From the NCBI GenBank assembly GCA_022843265.1, contig JALHNZ010000013.1, forward strand, positions 1 through 64,000: 64,000 nucleotides of DNA, written 5' to 3'. The stretch comes from Gemmatimonadaceae bacterium. GTDB taxonomy: Bacteria; Gemmatimonadota; Gemmatimonadetes; Gemmatimonadales; Gemmatimonadaceae. Positions 8,116 to 17,409 of this stretch are shown here, piece after piece (the stretch's first letter is position 1; the number at the start of each line of letters is the position of its first letter). A program made the position numbers and the translations under genes. The notes beneath the pieces were generated by a model. It was not told the DNA's origin, did not search any database, and saw only the letters and a program-made list of their open reading frames with translations.

Positions 8116-10454
8116 CAGAAAGCCTGCCCGATTGACAGATGCAACGTCAACCGATTCACAAGTTTGTTGAGAAAACTGCGCGGCTCGTCAAGGGACGGGA
8201 ACACGCGGCATCCCGATGTCGTGGCGGTCACGCAACCACCAAGCGGTGTGAGATCCACCAGCCTGCGCGTACCGGTGCTGTCAGTCTCCTGTGTAATCAC
8301 CGGCAGTGCACGACGAAGCAATGGACGCACGCCGAGATCGATACGAATGGGACCAACCGGCGACTCGTAGCGCACGCCGAATCCTGGGGTAATCGCTCCA
8401 CTGCCCCGCGTGATCGAGCTCAGCGTGCCTTCGCCCAGAATTGCGCCGTCGACAAACAGCGCGCCAACCACGGAGCCCCACACAGGAATGCGAACTTCCA
8501 CACCGCCCTCAAGCAGCGTGGTGCCACCTAGAGGCCGCGGGCGGAAATCTGCATTGGTGAGCCCTTCCCGATTCAGGTCACACTGCTGAATAGGTGTAGA
8601 CGGATCACACGCATACAGGGTAGTTCCGGCCGAGTCGCGACGTCCGCGCAAACGATCAGGATCGATTGTGAGGACACGAGGGCCGAGCTGATTCTCCCCG
8701 AATCCACGAACGCTTTGTGAGCCGCCAGCGTAGAAGCGCTTTCTGGGGTGCAGCACCGCACCTGCCGAGGCACCGGGCGCGCCACCAATCCCTACGGCGT
8801 CTGTCGTGCTGGCGAGCGGATCCACCCAACCGGCGCGAATATTGCCCGCAACAACTATGTCGCGCCCCGGAAGAATCGGAAACGGCAAGGTCCGGTACAA
8901 CGCGGCCTCAGCGTACGCACGGTTGTAGCGAAACTCTGATCCGGTGTATGCCGACGCGTGCTCCAGCTCGGCGCGTACTCGCATCCCACGGGTGGGAGAA
9001 AACGGCAAATCCGTTGTGCTCAGATTGAACGCCAAAGCAACGGGAGAGAGTCGCTGATCGCCGCGCAGGGCATCGATAGTACCAAGATCACACACGCCAA
9101 AATTCACGCAGAAATACACATCGCCGGCTTGCACGCGTGAAATTTCGAATCGATAGATGGCGCTGAGCGTGGTACGCTCCGCCAGCTCGCGAGTAAACGT
9201 AGTATTGGCGCCGTAGCCTTGATCCACAAACACACCGGGCGAGCTGCGACGATGGCTGAAGATGCCTGCACCAATGGTGTTGCGCGGGTTGCGGAACCAG
9301 CGCTGTCGAACATCGGCGCTCACCTGATACGTCGGGACAAAGAAGCGGCCCAGCGCATTGTCCGGCACGATGTTCGCGAAGTCCGCGAAGATCGGGGTTG
9401 AACTGAGCTGTTTTGCAAACAGGTTGCCAACCGCAGCATTCAGATCCAGTCGGCGTGCTCCGCCGAGCCAGTAGTTGTGCGTAAATCGAGCGTCAACCAG
9501 GGCGAAGTCCGCTGTGGTAAACCCAGCGCGTAGTCGCGCCTCGCGCAGCGGCGCTTCCTGCACGCGTACGATGAGACTGATTGCCGTGTCCACTGTGGCG
9601 GACGGCGAGCGCGCCACCGTATCGATCATGACGCGCCGAAACAGGTTCGACTCGTACAACGCCCGCTGACTTCGTCCGATCGTGGAGCGCCGGAACAGGT
9701 CTCCTGACTTGATGAGCAGAGAATTTCGAATCGACTTCTCGTCTACGGTTTCATGTCCGTCAATGCGTATCTCACCGATTCGTACCACAGAACGCGGCTC
9801 GACCACCAGCCGAAGGTCTGCCGTATTGAGCGAGTCGTTTACGACCGTTTGTGTAGTGACCTGGGCATCCGCGAATCCGCGATCCCAGAGCAGGCCGCGC
9901 AACTTCACCACACTGGAATCGAGCGACAGGAGATCCAGCGGTTCGCCGACACGCGGCTTGAACGCCTCGGTGAGCTCCCGTGCTGACAGGCCGCCACTAT
10001 CCGCAACGGTACGCGTTGCCACCTCGGTTGGCGGGCCTTCTGTGACATTCAGCTCGAGCTTTACCGTATTGTCTCGACCCCGCGTGACCACTGTGTCGAC
10101 CGAGGCGCTGCGATAGCCGCGCCGATAGTAGTACACGAGCACGCGCAGCACATCACGCGAGAACTCTTCCGAATCGAGATAGCGCCGCTCGTACACGAAG
10201 CGCGACTTGTTCACGAGGCAGAACGGCCGCAGCAACAAACTCAAACAGGCCGACGGTCCGGTGACGAGACTTTCTCTCAGCTCAGACTTGTCAACCGAGC
10301 GCACGCCGGTGATCCGCAGCTCGCGCACTTCCGGAGCTCCGATTTCGTCCGGATTGTTGCGCGACTGCGCGTACAACGACGTTACCGCCGGCGTGCTCAA
10401 GAGCAGAGCGCTGCCGGTCGCGAAGATCCAGCGTGTAGCCGCGCTTCGAATCAT
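8115..10454 (-). CDS. tamA: TamA/BamA (Omp85) family outer-membrane protein
   Basis: An Omp85-family outer-membrane protein of about 779 residues. After a signal peptide (ending near SLYAQ) come about three POTRA-type domains, for example RELRITGVRSVDKSELRES and VRIGEIRIDGHETVDEKSIRN. A 16-strand barrel follows, with the family VRGF motif (GGSQSVRGFGENQLGP) and a terminal beta-signal ending in SIGQAF. Three POTRA domains and linkage to tamB favour TamA over BamA. The track start is eight residues longer; I prefer the second ATG (MIRSAATRW), which gives a normal signal peptide. Oddities are a Cys pair in the first POTRA domain (GPSAC and RPFC) and several cysteines in barrel loops. Confidence 0.88.
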   Translation of the reverse strand: MIRSAATRWIFATGSALLLSTPAVTSLYAQSRNNPDEIGAPEVRELRITGVRSVDKSELRESLVTGPSACLSLLLRPFCLVNKSRFVYERRYLDSEEFSRDVLRVLVYYYRRGYRSASVDTVVTRGRDNTVKLELNVTEGPPTEVATRTVADSGGLSARELTEAFKPRVGEPLDLLSLDSSVVKLRGLLWDRGFADAQVTTQTVVNDSLNTADLRLVVEPRSVVRIGEIRIDGHETVDEKSIRNSLLIKSGDLFRRSTIGRSQRALYESNLFRRVMIDTVARSPSATVDTAISLIVRVQEAPLREARLRAGFTTADFALVDARFTHNYWLGGARRLDLNAAVGNLFAKQLSSTPIFADFANIVPDNALGRFFVPTYQVSADVRQRWFRNPRNTIGAGIFSHRRSSPGVFVDQGYGANTTFTRELAERTTLSAIYRFEISRVQAGDVYFCVNFGVCDLGTIDALRGDQRLSPVALAFNLSTTDLPFSPTRGMRVRAELEHASAYTGSEFRYNRAYAEAALYRTLPFPILPGRDIVVAGNIRAGWVDPLASTTDAVGIGGAPGASAGAVLHPRKRFYAGGSQSVRGFGENQLGPRVLTIDPDRLRGRRDSAGTTLYACDPSTPIQQCDLNREGLTNADFRPRPLGGTTLLEGGVEVRIPVWGSVVGALFVDGAILGEGTLSSITRGSGAITPGFGVRYESPVGPIRIDLGVRPLLRRALPVITQETDSTGTRRLVDLTPLGGCVTATTSGCRVFPSLDEPRSFLNKLVNRLTLHLSIGQAF

Positions 10455-10600
10455 CAACGAGAATTGAACTTTGAGCACAACAGGTCTGGCTATGAAACAC
10501 TAGCGTTCCATACACGCCAGCAAGCCGTGCGTTCAGAGTACCTCTTATGGGATACTCCCAAAGAGCGAGACGCTGCTTGCGCGCGCAACAAGGTCGCGTG
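10455..10600. promoter_or_regulatory. divergent promoter region, tamA and membrane protein
   Basis: This 146-bp gap separates tamAB on the minus strand from a small membrane-protein gene on the plus strand, so promoters for both must lie here. A 12-bp perfect palindrome TTGCGCGCGCAA lies at 10577-10588, just upstream of the plus-strand gene. No confident -35/-10 pair stands out. Confidence 0.4.
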
Positions 10601-11095
10601 ATGTTTCTGAGGCGTCTGGAGATGCATCCAGATATCACGGAGCCGCCTCGCGATTTTGTTATGTCGTTACGACCTGTTGCTGTGCGTCTGCTCATGATGG
10701 CGTTGTTGTTCCAGTCAGTCGGAGCGATCGGCGGTGGAATCGCGCTGCTCGCGGATCCAAGTGGCGCAAAGATCGGAATGTCGGTCGACATGTTGTCCGG
10801 ATCGCCGTTCGCTGATTTTCTGATTCCCGGCATCGTCCTGCTTGGCGTGCTCGGCTTGTATCCTCTGACTGTCCTATGGGGTGTGTGGCGGCGGGAGCGA
10901 TGGGCGTTGGCGGGCTCAGCTGCGCTTGGGCTCGCGCTCGTAGTCTGGATCGCTGTGCAGATCAGCGTGATCGGCTATTCATCACGCTCACCGCTTCAAC
11001 TGGTGTACGGGCTGCTTGGTGTTGCCTTTCTTGCGCTCTCCTCACTACCAAGCGTAAAACACGACCAGCGCACACCACACTCACACACAACGTGA
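10601..11095 (+). CDS. hypothetical small membrane protein
   Basis: A protein of about 164 residues with four hydrophobic segments: around AVRLLMMALLFQSVGAIGGGIAL, FLIPGIVLLGVLGLYPLTVLWGV, WALAGSAALGLALVVWIAVQISV and LVYGLLGVAFLALSS. A basic and His-rich tail follows. I do not recognise the family. The ATG at 10601 has AAGG seven bases upstream. ATG 10622 also has a plausible Shine-Dalgarno, and 10661 would start right at the first helix, so the true start is uncertain. The upstream part of the track ORF (from 10547) is probably leader sequence. Confidence 0.6.
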   Translation: MFLRRLEMHPDITEPPRDFVMSLRPVAVRLLMMALLFQSVGAIGGGIALLADPSGAKIGMSVDMLSGSPFADFLIPGIVLLGVLGLYPLTVLWGVWRRERWALAGSAALGLALVVWIAVQISVIGYSSRSPLQLVYGLLGVAFLALSSLPSVKHDQRTPHSHTT

Positions 11096-11159
11096 CGTTG
11101 CCAGCGGAATGGCGACGCATTGCGTCGCGGCGTAGACTCTTCCAGGCGCAACACCCATC

Positions 11160-13301
11160 ATGACCTCAGCGAGGCAGTCGATGCACAAGCGATCCTTCCG
11201 GGTCTCCGCGCAGGCATTCACGCTTGCGACCACCCTTGCTGTTTCCGCGCAGTCCCTTCAATCGCAGCCCCCCGATGCCTGCACCGCGCGATGGGAGGGC
11301 TCGATTACGCTACCCACCGGCTTGCTCGCCTTCGATGTGGATCTGCGTCGCAGTGCCGCTGCTGCGTGCGCTGGTGACATTTCGATCCCTGCGCAGAGCG
11401 TCCGCGATGTGGCGCTGCTGAATGTGCTGGCAACGGCTGACTCGTTGCGGTTCACCATCAGCGGTGTGCCAGGAAATCCCACATTCTCCGCGGCGCGCTC
11501 CATTGGTGCACGAACGGTGAACGGCACGTTCGCGCAGGGAGCCGCTCGTTTTCCGTTCACGATGTCGTTGGGCGCATCACCCGCCGAACAAGCACGTGCT
11601 GCGCTGGCGACGTTTGGTTCCTGGATTGACTCCACGCTGGCCAGGTGGCACGCGCCGGGACTCGCCATTGGCATTACCGTAGACGGTGAAACAGTGTACC
11701 TCGCCGGACACGGGCTGCGGGATCAGGAGCGCCAACTTCCCGTCACAGCAAAAACGTTGTTCGCTATTGGCTCCTCGTCGAAGGCGTTCACCACGTTCGC
11801 CATGGGCGCACTCGTGGATAACGGCACCATGCAGTGGGACACACCGCTGCGCACGTACCTGCCGTGGTTCCGCATGCACGATGATGTGGCCACGCTCCGC
11901 ATCACGCCGCGCGATCTGGTCACGCATCGTAGCGGATTACCCCGTCATGATCTGGTGTGGTACAACAACAACTCGAGCACGCGCGAAGAACTGGTGCGTC
12001 GCATTGCGTATCTTCCGCTGAGCAAAGATCTGCGCACCACGTTTCAATACAACAATCTCATGTTTCTCACCGCCGGGTTTCTGGTGGGTGAGCTGACCAA
12101 CTCCACGTGGGAAGCGGGACTGCAGCAGCTCGTGCTCGATCCGCTTGGCATGACGCGCACCAACTTCAGTGTTAAACAATCACAGCTCGATTCGGATCAC
12201 GCGCTGCCGTATCGAACCACTGGCGATACGATCACCCGCATTCCTTTTCGGGATATCACACTGGTTGGTCCAGCCGGGTCGATCAACAGCAGTGCCGAAG
12301 ACATGCTGCGCTGGCTGAATCTGCATCTGAGTGGCGGCAAGCGAGGCGACACGCAGGTCATTCAGGCCAATACCCTGCGCGACATGTATCGTCCGTACAC
12401 ACCGATCTCCGGACTGGGCACTGATCCGGAATTCGGTCCACAGTCGTATGCGCTGGGCTGGTTCGTGGATACGTATCGTGGACAGTACCGTGTGCAGCAC
12501 GGCGGCAACATTGATGGCTTCACCGCGGCCGTGCAGATGCTTCCCACGAAGAAGATCGGCATTGTCGTACTTGTGAATCAGAATGCTTCTTCACTTGGCG
12601 AGCTCATCTCGCGCCATGCAATGGATCGTTTGCTCGGCGGCGACACGCGCGATTGGAGCGCCGAGGGTATCGCGCGCCGGAATGCGGCAGCGCTGGCGGC
12701 GCGTGGCGCGCCAAGTTTGCAAACAGTAGCGCGAGTGGCCAACACCAAACCGATGCACGCACTCTCACGCTACGTGGGAGCGTACGCCGATTCCGGTTAT
12801 GGCACCCTGAACATTACGTTGGAGCGCGATACACTGCGGGGTACGTACAACGGCATCTCGGCCCTCTTCGGGCATTGGCATTACGAAACCTTTAACGGGT
12901 TGCGTAATCCCGAGGACCCGACCTTCGAGAACCAGAAGGTCACGTTCCGCACGAACAGCGCGGGGCGTGTTGACGCGTTGCATGTTATCCTGGATGGCAA
13001 CGTGCCACCGGTCACATTCCTCAAACAGGCCGACGCACGACTACGCGAAAGCGCGTACCTGCAATCGTTTGTTGGTCGCTACAACAATCCGGCCGTACAG
13101 ATCGAACTCGTCCTGCGTAACAACACGCTGGTGTGGCTGCAGGCCGGCACGCCCAGTGAGCTTGAACCGTTGGAGACGGACCGTTTCACGATCAAGGGCG
13201 TGCAGGGTGCAACCGTCGAATTTGTGCGTGACAACAACGGACGAATCACGTCGCTTCGCGCGATTCAACCGGGCGCCGTGACGGTGTTTACGCCGAACTG
13301 A
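11160..13301 (+). CDS. secreted serine hydrolase, beta-lactamase/PBP fold
   Basis: A 713-residue exported protein. After a signal peptide and an unassigned N-terminal beta domain of about 130 residues comes a class C beta-lactamase-like hydrolase domain. It has the SxxK nucleophile motif in AIGSSSKAFTTF (near residue 205), a YxN-type motif in FQYNNLMFL and an HxG motif in VQHGGNIDGF. The last 200 residues resemble DUF3471-type C-terminal domains often attached to these enzymes. The family includes peptidases, esterases and D-amino-acid hydrolases; true beta-lactam resistance is unlikely and the substrate is unknown. The start at 11160 or the nearby ATG 11181, which has a better GAGG, are both possible. 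Confidence 0.85.
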   Translation: MTSARQSMHKRSFRVSAQAFTLATTLAVSAQSLQSQPPDACTARWEGSITLPTGLLAFDVDLRRSAAAACAGDISIPAQSVRDVALLNVLATADSLRFTISGVPGNPTFSAARSIGARTVNGTFAQGAARFPFTMSLGASPAEQARAALATFGSWIDSTLARWHAPGLAIGITVDGETVYLAGHGLRDQERQLPVTAKTLFAIGSSSKAFTTFAMGALVDNGTMQWDTPLRTYLPWFRMHDDVATLRITPRDLVTHRSGLPRHDLVWYNNNSSTREELVRRIAYLPLSKDLRTTFQYNNLMFLTAGFLVGELTNSTWEAGLQQLVLDPLGMTRTNFSVKQSQLDSDHALPYRTTGDTITRIPFRDITLVGPAGSINSSAEDMLRWLNLHLSGGKRGDTQVIQANTLRDMYRPYTPISGLGTDPEFGPQSYALGWFVDTYRGQYRVQHGGNIDGFTAAVQMLPTKKIGIVVLVNQNASSLGELISRHAMDRLLGGDTRDWSAEGIARRNAAALAARGAPSLQTVARVANTKPMHALSRYVGAYADSGYGTLNITLERDTLRGTYNGISALFGHWHYETFNGLRNPEDPTFENQKVTFRTNSAGRVDALHVILDGNVPPVTFLKQADARLRESAYLQSFVGRYNNPAVQIELVLRNNTLVWLQAGTPSELEPLETDRFTIKGVQGATVEFVRDNNGRITSLRAIQPGAVTVFTPN

Positions 13302-13316
13302 CGCCCGCCACCTGTC

Positions 13317-13676
13317 TCAGGGCCTGATCGTAAGATTGTTGACCACCGAGTAGCCAGCCGACTTCGACGTCGCCACTTCGCCCGCGAGTGTCTTTTCCGC
13401 TTCCGTCTTCACCGTGCCGTTCAGTGTGACGGTTTTGGTGGCTTCATTCGTGTCTACGTTGATGTCGGTGGCGCCAACGCGCGTGTCAGCCAGCAGCGCC
13501 GACTTGACTTCACCGGTTTGCAACGCGCCGTCCATCTTCGTACCTGCCTGGTCGGCCGCCCGCTCCGTTTTCTCCGCAGCGATGTCGGCGTCCTGCTTCA
13601 CGCCGTCAGCTGTGTTTCCGCAACCCACCGAAAAGGCAAGCAGCGCAATCGCGCCAAGAACTGTGACCTGTTTCAT
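13317..13676 (-). CDS. BON-domain periplasmic lipoprotein-like protein
   Basis: A protein of about 119 residues starting at MKQVTVLGAIALLAFSVGCGN, a signal peptide with a lipoprotein-like Cys at residue 19 or so (non-ideal box SVGC). A polar, charged linker follows (residues 22-50), then one BON domain: LADTRVGATDINVDTNEATKTVTLNGTVKTEAE and ending SVVNNLTIRP. BON domains bind membranes or ligands, and OsmY-type proteins carrying them are induced in osmotic or general stress. The track start is 19 residues upstream and would bury the signal peptide, so I reject it. A sequence resembling two other stress-gene sites lies 92 bp upstream. Confidence 0.8.
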   Translation of the reverse strand: MKQVTVLGAIALLAFSVGCGNTADGVKQDADIAAEKTERAADQAGTKMDGALQTGEVKSALLADTRVGATDINVDTNEATKTVTLNGTVKTEAEKTLAGEVATSKSAGYSVVNNLTIRP

Positions 13677-13767
13677 CGTGTTCTCCCGGGGAAAAGAAGT
13701 GTGGGGATGGCTAGCGCACTCTGATTGTACCACACAATGTAGGTCCGCGTGCCATCCCAGCCGCTCG

Positions 13768-13789
13768 ATTTCGTTCCCTCGTCGGAGAA
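13768..13789. promoter_or_regulatory. weak copy of a shared stress-gene motif
   Basis: ATTTCGTT-CCCTC-GTCGGAGA, 92 bp upstream of the BON gene. Over 21 bases it matches the reverse complement of the site at 30205-30225 at about 15 positions; the left arm is 7 of 8. It is not a good palindrome itself. I list it as a possible, not proven, third copy. Confidence 0.3.
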
Positions 13790-13811
13790 GCCGATGAAAC
13801 GCTGACGAACA

Positions 13812-15122
13812 TCACGTGCGCGTCAACCTCGCCTCTTGCACACCATATCCACGCAGTCGCGTCACTTCAAATCGCGCTTCTTCAAACTCCACCACATCAC
13901 CCACACGTGGTGGACGACCGAGCAACGCGAGAATGAGCCCGCTGACGGTTTCGACTTCGTCGTGCTCAAGGACGGCGTCGATCGCGACGCCGGCATCGCT
14001 GAGACGCACGGTGCCCACGATCAGGAATCCTCCCTCAGGGCTCGGGCGGATCTCGGTGGTAGCGCCCGGATCTTCCGTCAGCTCACCTACCACTTCTTCC
14101 AGCAGGTCTTCGAGCGTGATCACACCGGCAGTTCCGCCGTGTTCATCCATCACCACCACCATCTGCGCGCGCGCAGCGCGCATGGCGGCGAGCACCTCTT
14201 CAGTCGTTGCAGACTCCGGCACAAACGGAACGGGACGCGCGGCCAGCGATGCGATGGTCGTGCCAGCCGCGAGGCCGGCGAGCAGATCCTTGACGTGTAG
14301 CATGCCAACGATGTGGTCAAGATCACCCTGAATCACCGGGTATCGTGTGTGCGGCGTGCGATCGAGAATTTCACGTAGCTCGGCGGGACCATCTTCGAGA
14401 TCCAGGCCGACGACTCGTACGCGCGGCACCATGACCTGCGAGGCCGTAAGATTTCCGAATTCCAGCAGCTCCTGCACCACGCTTGCCGCTTCCCGACGCA
14501 GCATGCCACCCGCCTGACTTTCGCGCACTATGTACGCGAGTTCGTCAGCCGTTCGCACCGATTCGCCGGAGGCATCATTGCGTTGCAGGCCTAACATACG
14601 CATGACCGCATTGCCAACGCCGTTGAGCACGACGACCAGCGGAAACAGTGCGAGTTGAATCACACGCATGATCGGTGCGATCAGGAGAACCGCACGATCA
14701 GCACGCTGCAGCGCGATCGATTTGGGCACCATCTCGCCAACCACGATGTGGAAGTACGTGAGCGTCATGATCGCCACGATGCTGCCGAGTGTGTGCGCAG
14801 CAATCCAGCGCCCGGCACCAAGCGCTTCGAATTGCTCGGCAAGCCAACCAGCCAGCAGATGCTCGCCGTACATACCGAGGCCGAGACTGGCAAGCGTGAT
14901 ACCCAACTGCGCGGTCGCAATAAAGCGATCGACTTCACGCGGTTCGGCAAGCAACCGTCGTACGCGCTTGGCCGCCCAGCTTCCTGACTGCGCCAGTCGG
15001 TCGATCGTTGCTTTCGGCGCACCCACGATTGCAAACTCAGCCGCAACAAAAAATCCGTTCAGCAGAATGAGCACAGTCACAATCAGCGTGGGTACAAGCG
15101 TGGCCGCTACAAAATCATTCAT
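13812..15122 (-). CDS. CNNM/CBS-domain membrane transporter (HlyC/CorC type)
   Basis: A 436-residue protein starting at MNDFVAATLVPTLIV. It has an N-terminal CNNM (DUF21) membrane domain of three or four helices, with LLNGFFVAAEFAIVGA in the first one. Two CBS domains follow (MVPRVRVVGLDLEDG; HTRYPVIQGDLDHIVGMLHVKDL) and a C-terminal transporter-associated CorC_HlyC domain (EGGFLIVGTVRLSDAG). The family is linked to magnesium or cobalt efflux and membrane-protein homeostasis. The track start adds 27 unlikely residues inside the upstream gene. The ATG at 15122 overlaps the stop of the upstream paralogue by 8 bp, so the pair is co-translated and may form a heteromer. Confidence 0.88.
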   Translation of the reverse strand: MNDFVAATLVPTLIVTVLILLNGFFVAAEFAIVGAPKATIDRLAQSGSWAAKRVRRLLAEPREVDRFIATAQLGITLASLGLGMYGEHLLAGWLAEQFEALGAGRWIAAHTLGSIVAIMTLTYFHIVVGEMVPKSIALQRADRAVLLIAPIMRVIQLALFPLVVVLNGVGNAVMRMLGLQRNDASGESVRTADELAYIVRESQAGGMLRREAASVVQELLEFGNLTASQVMVPRVRVVGLDLEDGPAELREILDRTPHTRYPVIQGDLDHIVGMLHVKDLLAGLAAGTTIASLAARPVPFVPESATTEEVLAAMRAARAQMVVVMDEHGGTAGVITLEDLLEEVVGELTEDPGATTEIRPSPEGGFLIVGTVRLSDAGVAIDAVLEHDEVETVSGLILALLGRPPRVGDVVEFEEARFEVTRLRGYGVQEARLTRT

Positions 15123-16443
15123 CGTCGACGTCCTGCGTAACCGGTCGCACCAGCAACGATTCAATCGCGCGACCTCGCATGCGCTCGACTTCGATTTCAA
15201 CACCGTCTATCGTGAGCAGGTCGCCTTGCCTGGGCAGACGGCCGAGCTTTTCCATTACTAGCCCGGACACCGTATACGAATCGGCCTCCCAGAGGACGCC
15301 AACGAACGGGGCCGCGAGGTCGAGACGCGCGGTACCCGAAAGGCGGATGCGACCGTCGTCCAGTGTGGTCGGGATCGCGTCGCCAAGTTTGAACTCGTCG
15401 GCCGTATTCCCCAACAATTCATCAAGCATATCACCCACGGTGATCAGGCCAGCCGTGCCGCCGTATTCGTCAGCGACGATGGCCATTGCCTTGTGCTCGC
15501 TGCGCAATCGATCGAGCAGACGATCCGCCGTCATTGTTTCCGGGACGATCATCACTTCACGCACAAGCTCCCGCACCGAACCAGCTTCGCTGGCCGACGT
15601 CGCCGAGCGGTGCGCGAGTCGCTTTGCAACATCGCGCACGTGCAGCGCGCCAATGATATTGTCGAGCGATTCTTCGTACACCGGTAATCGCGAATACGGC
15701 GTGCGCTTCATCATTTCAACCACTTCATCCCACGGTGTATCCACCTCGACACCAACCATGCGAGGCCGTGGCACCATGAGCTCGCCCGCCGTGCGCAATC
15801 CCAAACGCAAAGCCTGACGCAAGCGTGTGGACTCGGTGGGTTTCAGCGCGCCGCCATCGCGACTTTCGCCAATGAGATACTCAATCTCCGACGCCGAATG
15901 GATGTGGCGATGTCCGCTGGCCGGCATGCCGATCAGCTTGAGAAGAAACACACCACTTCCGTTGAGAATGGCGATCAGCCACCGCATGGCTCGGATGGAC
16001 CATTCCAGCGGAACAACGGTGTACCGGGATGTGGGCGTGGGATACTGGAGCGCGATCGACTTGGGCACCAGTTCGCCCAACACCATTTGGCACACGGTCA
16101 GCACGATCAGCACAACCACAGTGGCCACGCTCTGCGCGGCAGCGACCTGTAGTCCGCCAAGCCGCTCGAACACCGGCACCAGACTGACGGCAAGCGTCGC
16201 TTGACCGTAGGCACCGAGTACCAGACTCGAGATGGTGATACCGATCTGACAGGCGGCGATGTAGCGGTCGAGCTTTGCGCCGTCCATCACAATTGGCAGC
16301 ATGCGACCTGCGAGGCCATCACCCTCTTCTGCCAGCTGCTGGAGGCGACTTCGCCGAACGCTGACGGCGGAGAACTCGGCGGCTACGTAGAGCGCGTTCG
16401 TGAGAATAAGCATGACGAGCACCGACACAACAATTAGACTCAT
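15115..16443 (-). CDS. CNNM/CBS-domain membrane transporter, first of tandem pair
   Basis: A 442-residue paralogue of the next gene with the same architecture: an N-terminal DUF21 membrane domain (LTNALYVAAEFSAVSVRRSRLQ), a conserved LGELVPKSIALQ segment shared with its neighbour as VGEMVPKSIALQ, two CBS domains (MVPRPRMVGVEVDTP; YSRLPVYEESLDNIIGALHVRD) and a C-terminal CorC_HlyC domain. CBS domains in this family bind adenine nucleotides and gate cation transport. The tandem, overlapping layout suggests a two-subunit transporter. The first ATG gives an N-terminus directly at the first helix, as expected. Confidence 0.88.
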   Translation of the reverse strand: MSLIVVSVLVMLILTNALYVAAEFSAVSVRRSRLQQLAEEGDGLAGRMLPIVMDGAKLDRYIAACQIGITISSLVLGAYGQATLAVSLVPVFERLGGLQVAAAQSVATVVVLIVLTVCQMVLGELVPKSIALQYPTPTSRYTVVPLEWSIRAMRWLIAILNGSGVFLLKLIGMPASGHRHIHSASEIEYLIGESRDGGALKPTESTRLRQALRLGLRTAGELMVPRPRMVGVEVDTPWDEVVEMMKRTPYSRLPVYEESLDNIIGALHVRDVAKRLAHRSATSASEAGSVRELVREVMIVPETMTADRLLDRLRSEHKAMAIVADEYGGTAGLITVGDMLDELLGNTADEFKLGDAIPTTLDDGRIRLSGTARLDLAAPFVGVLWEADSYTVSGLVMEKLGRLPRQGDLLTIDGVEIEVERMRGRAIESLLVRPVTQDVDDE

Positions 16444-16501
16444 AGCCTATAAGGCTAATGCAGTGCGAAAGTACCCGCCATTCGTCGGTCGAGTGATATG
16501 A

Positions 16502-17239
16502 TCATGAGCACGGCAGCGCGTCGAGCGAAAGCCGCTCTCCGCGGAAGGTCACCGCGCCGAGCTGATCAATCTGTATTTCGCCCTCGATGCGAAGCGTACC
16601 CGACGCATCATTCCAGATGCGCAGCGGTCGCTGTGGAACGAAACTGAGCGGCCGTCGCGTGGCCGCCGCGTCTCGTAGACGCTGCCTCCACGCGAGACGT
16701 TCTTCGTTGCCGAGCACACTCTCGAGCAATCGCGGATCAAGTCCACCCTTCCACTCACGCGTCGTGTCCGTTGGCCCGGTGCCGTGCCAGTCGAGATCGA
16801 CGTACGCCACCACACTCCCGGTTCCAACCGCAACGCGACTGAAGCAAGACGCCGCGAGCGCAGCGATAGTCGGTGCTGCCGCCGCTTGTACGTAATAGCC
16901 CTCGGGCTCACGCGGTACCAAAGCGGTGTCCGTGGCATCGCGAGCGCCGTGTTGCAACGATGACACCTTCGACGCGACGCGCAGAAAAAACACTCGCGGC
17001 GCTCCTGCTATCGTACTTTCAAACCGGTACGTACCGCCGACCGGAACGCGCACGCCACGAAGACGCGCGTTATCGATATCGATGCGCGCGTACGATAGAA
17101 ATGTGCGCGACGGAAAACTTGAACGTAGCGTAGAGTCGGCACGCACGCGTTTGGCGAACTCTAGCGCGGCGACCGAATCGGATTCCTCGCCGTGATTGGG
17201 CAACATGTCGTAAAAGCGCAGCAACGCGTCGGTGCTCAA
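16502..17239 (-). CDS. hypothetical secreted protein body (probable frameshift at 5' end)
   Basis: A 245-residue ORF of unknown family whose only available start is TTG at 17239. In the same frame, coding-like sequence continues upstream to about 17280 (NFAALDVPRQAP before LSTDALLRFYD) and then loses coherence. In the frame shifted by one base, an ORF from ATG 17387 encodes a convincing lipoprotein signal ending at VSAC. One inserted or deleted base near 17275-17295 would join the two into a lipoprotein of roughly 290 residues. The body has no recognised catalytic motif and contains beta-type segments such as GTLRIEGEIQIDQLGAVTFRGERL. It lies downstream of the regulator gene on the same strand. 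Confidence 0.5.
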   Translation of the reverse strand: MSTDALLRFYDMLPNHGEESDSVAALEFAKRVRADSTLRSSFPSRTFLSYARIDIDNARLRGVRVPVGGTYRFESTIAGAPRVFFLRVASKVSSLQHGARDATDTALVPREPEGYYVQAAAAPTIAALAASCFSRVAVGTGSVVAYVDLDWHGTGPTDTTREWKGGLDPRLLESVLGNEERLAWRQRLRDAAATRRPLSFVPQRPLRIWNDASGTLRIEGEIQIDQLGAVTFRGERLSLDALPCS

Positions 17240-17274
17240 GCGTGGTGCTTGCCGAGGTACGTCGAGGGCCGCGA

Positions 17275-17387
17275 AGTTCCCACGGCGTGGACGCCGTCGA
17301 ACATGCGCTGACCGGTTTTGCTATGCTCAGCAGTACGCAGAGGGGCGCAACGCGTTGGATGCAGCGAGTTGCAACAGAAACAAGCAT
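17275..17387 (-). pseudogene. lipoprotein signal segment, out of frame with 16502-17239
   Basis: The ATG at 17387, 22 bp after the stop of the response-regulator gene, begins MLVSVATRCIQRVAPLC, then a hydrophobic core, and a perfect lipobox VSAC. After about STASTPW the reading frame turns Arg-rich and non-coding in appearance, just where the next frame over becomes coding-like. This could be a real frameshift mutation, a sequence error in a short GC-rich run, or chance. It is not listed as a separate gene in most annotations. Confidence 0.45.
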
Positions 17388-17409
17388 GACAATACGCGCG
17401 GAGAAAGAA

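Noticed and set aside
6655-8370. 571-residue plus-strand ORF opposite tamB
   Set aside because: Lies entirely antisense to strong TamB/TamA sequence and is Arg/His/Cys-rich without any motif. A GC-driven shadow.
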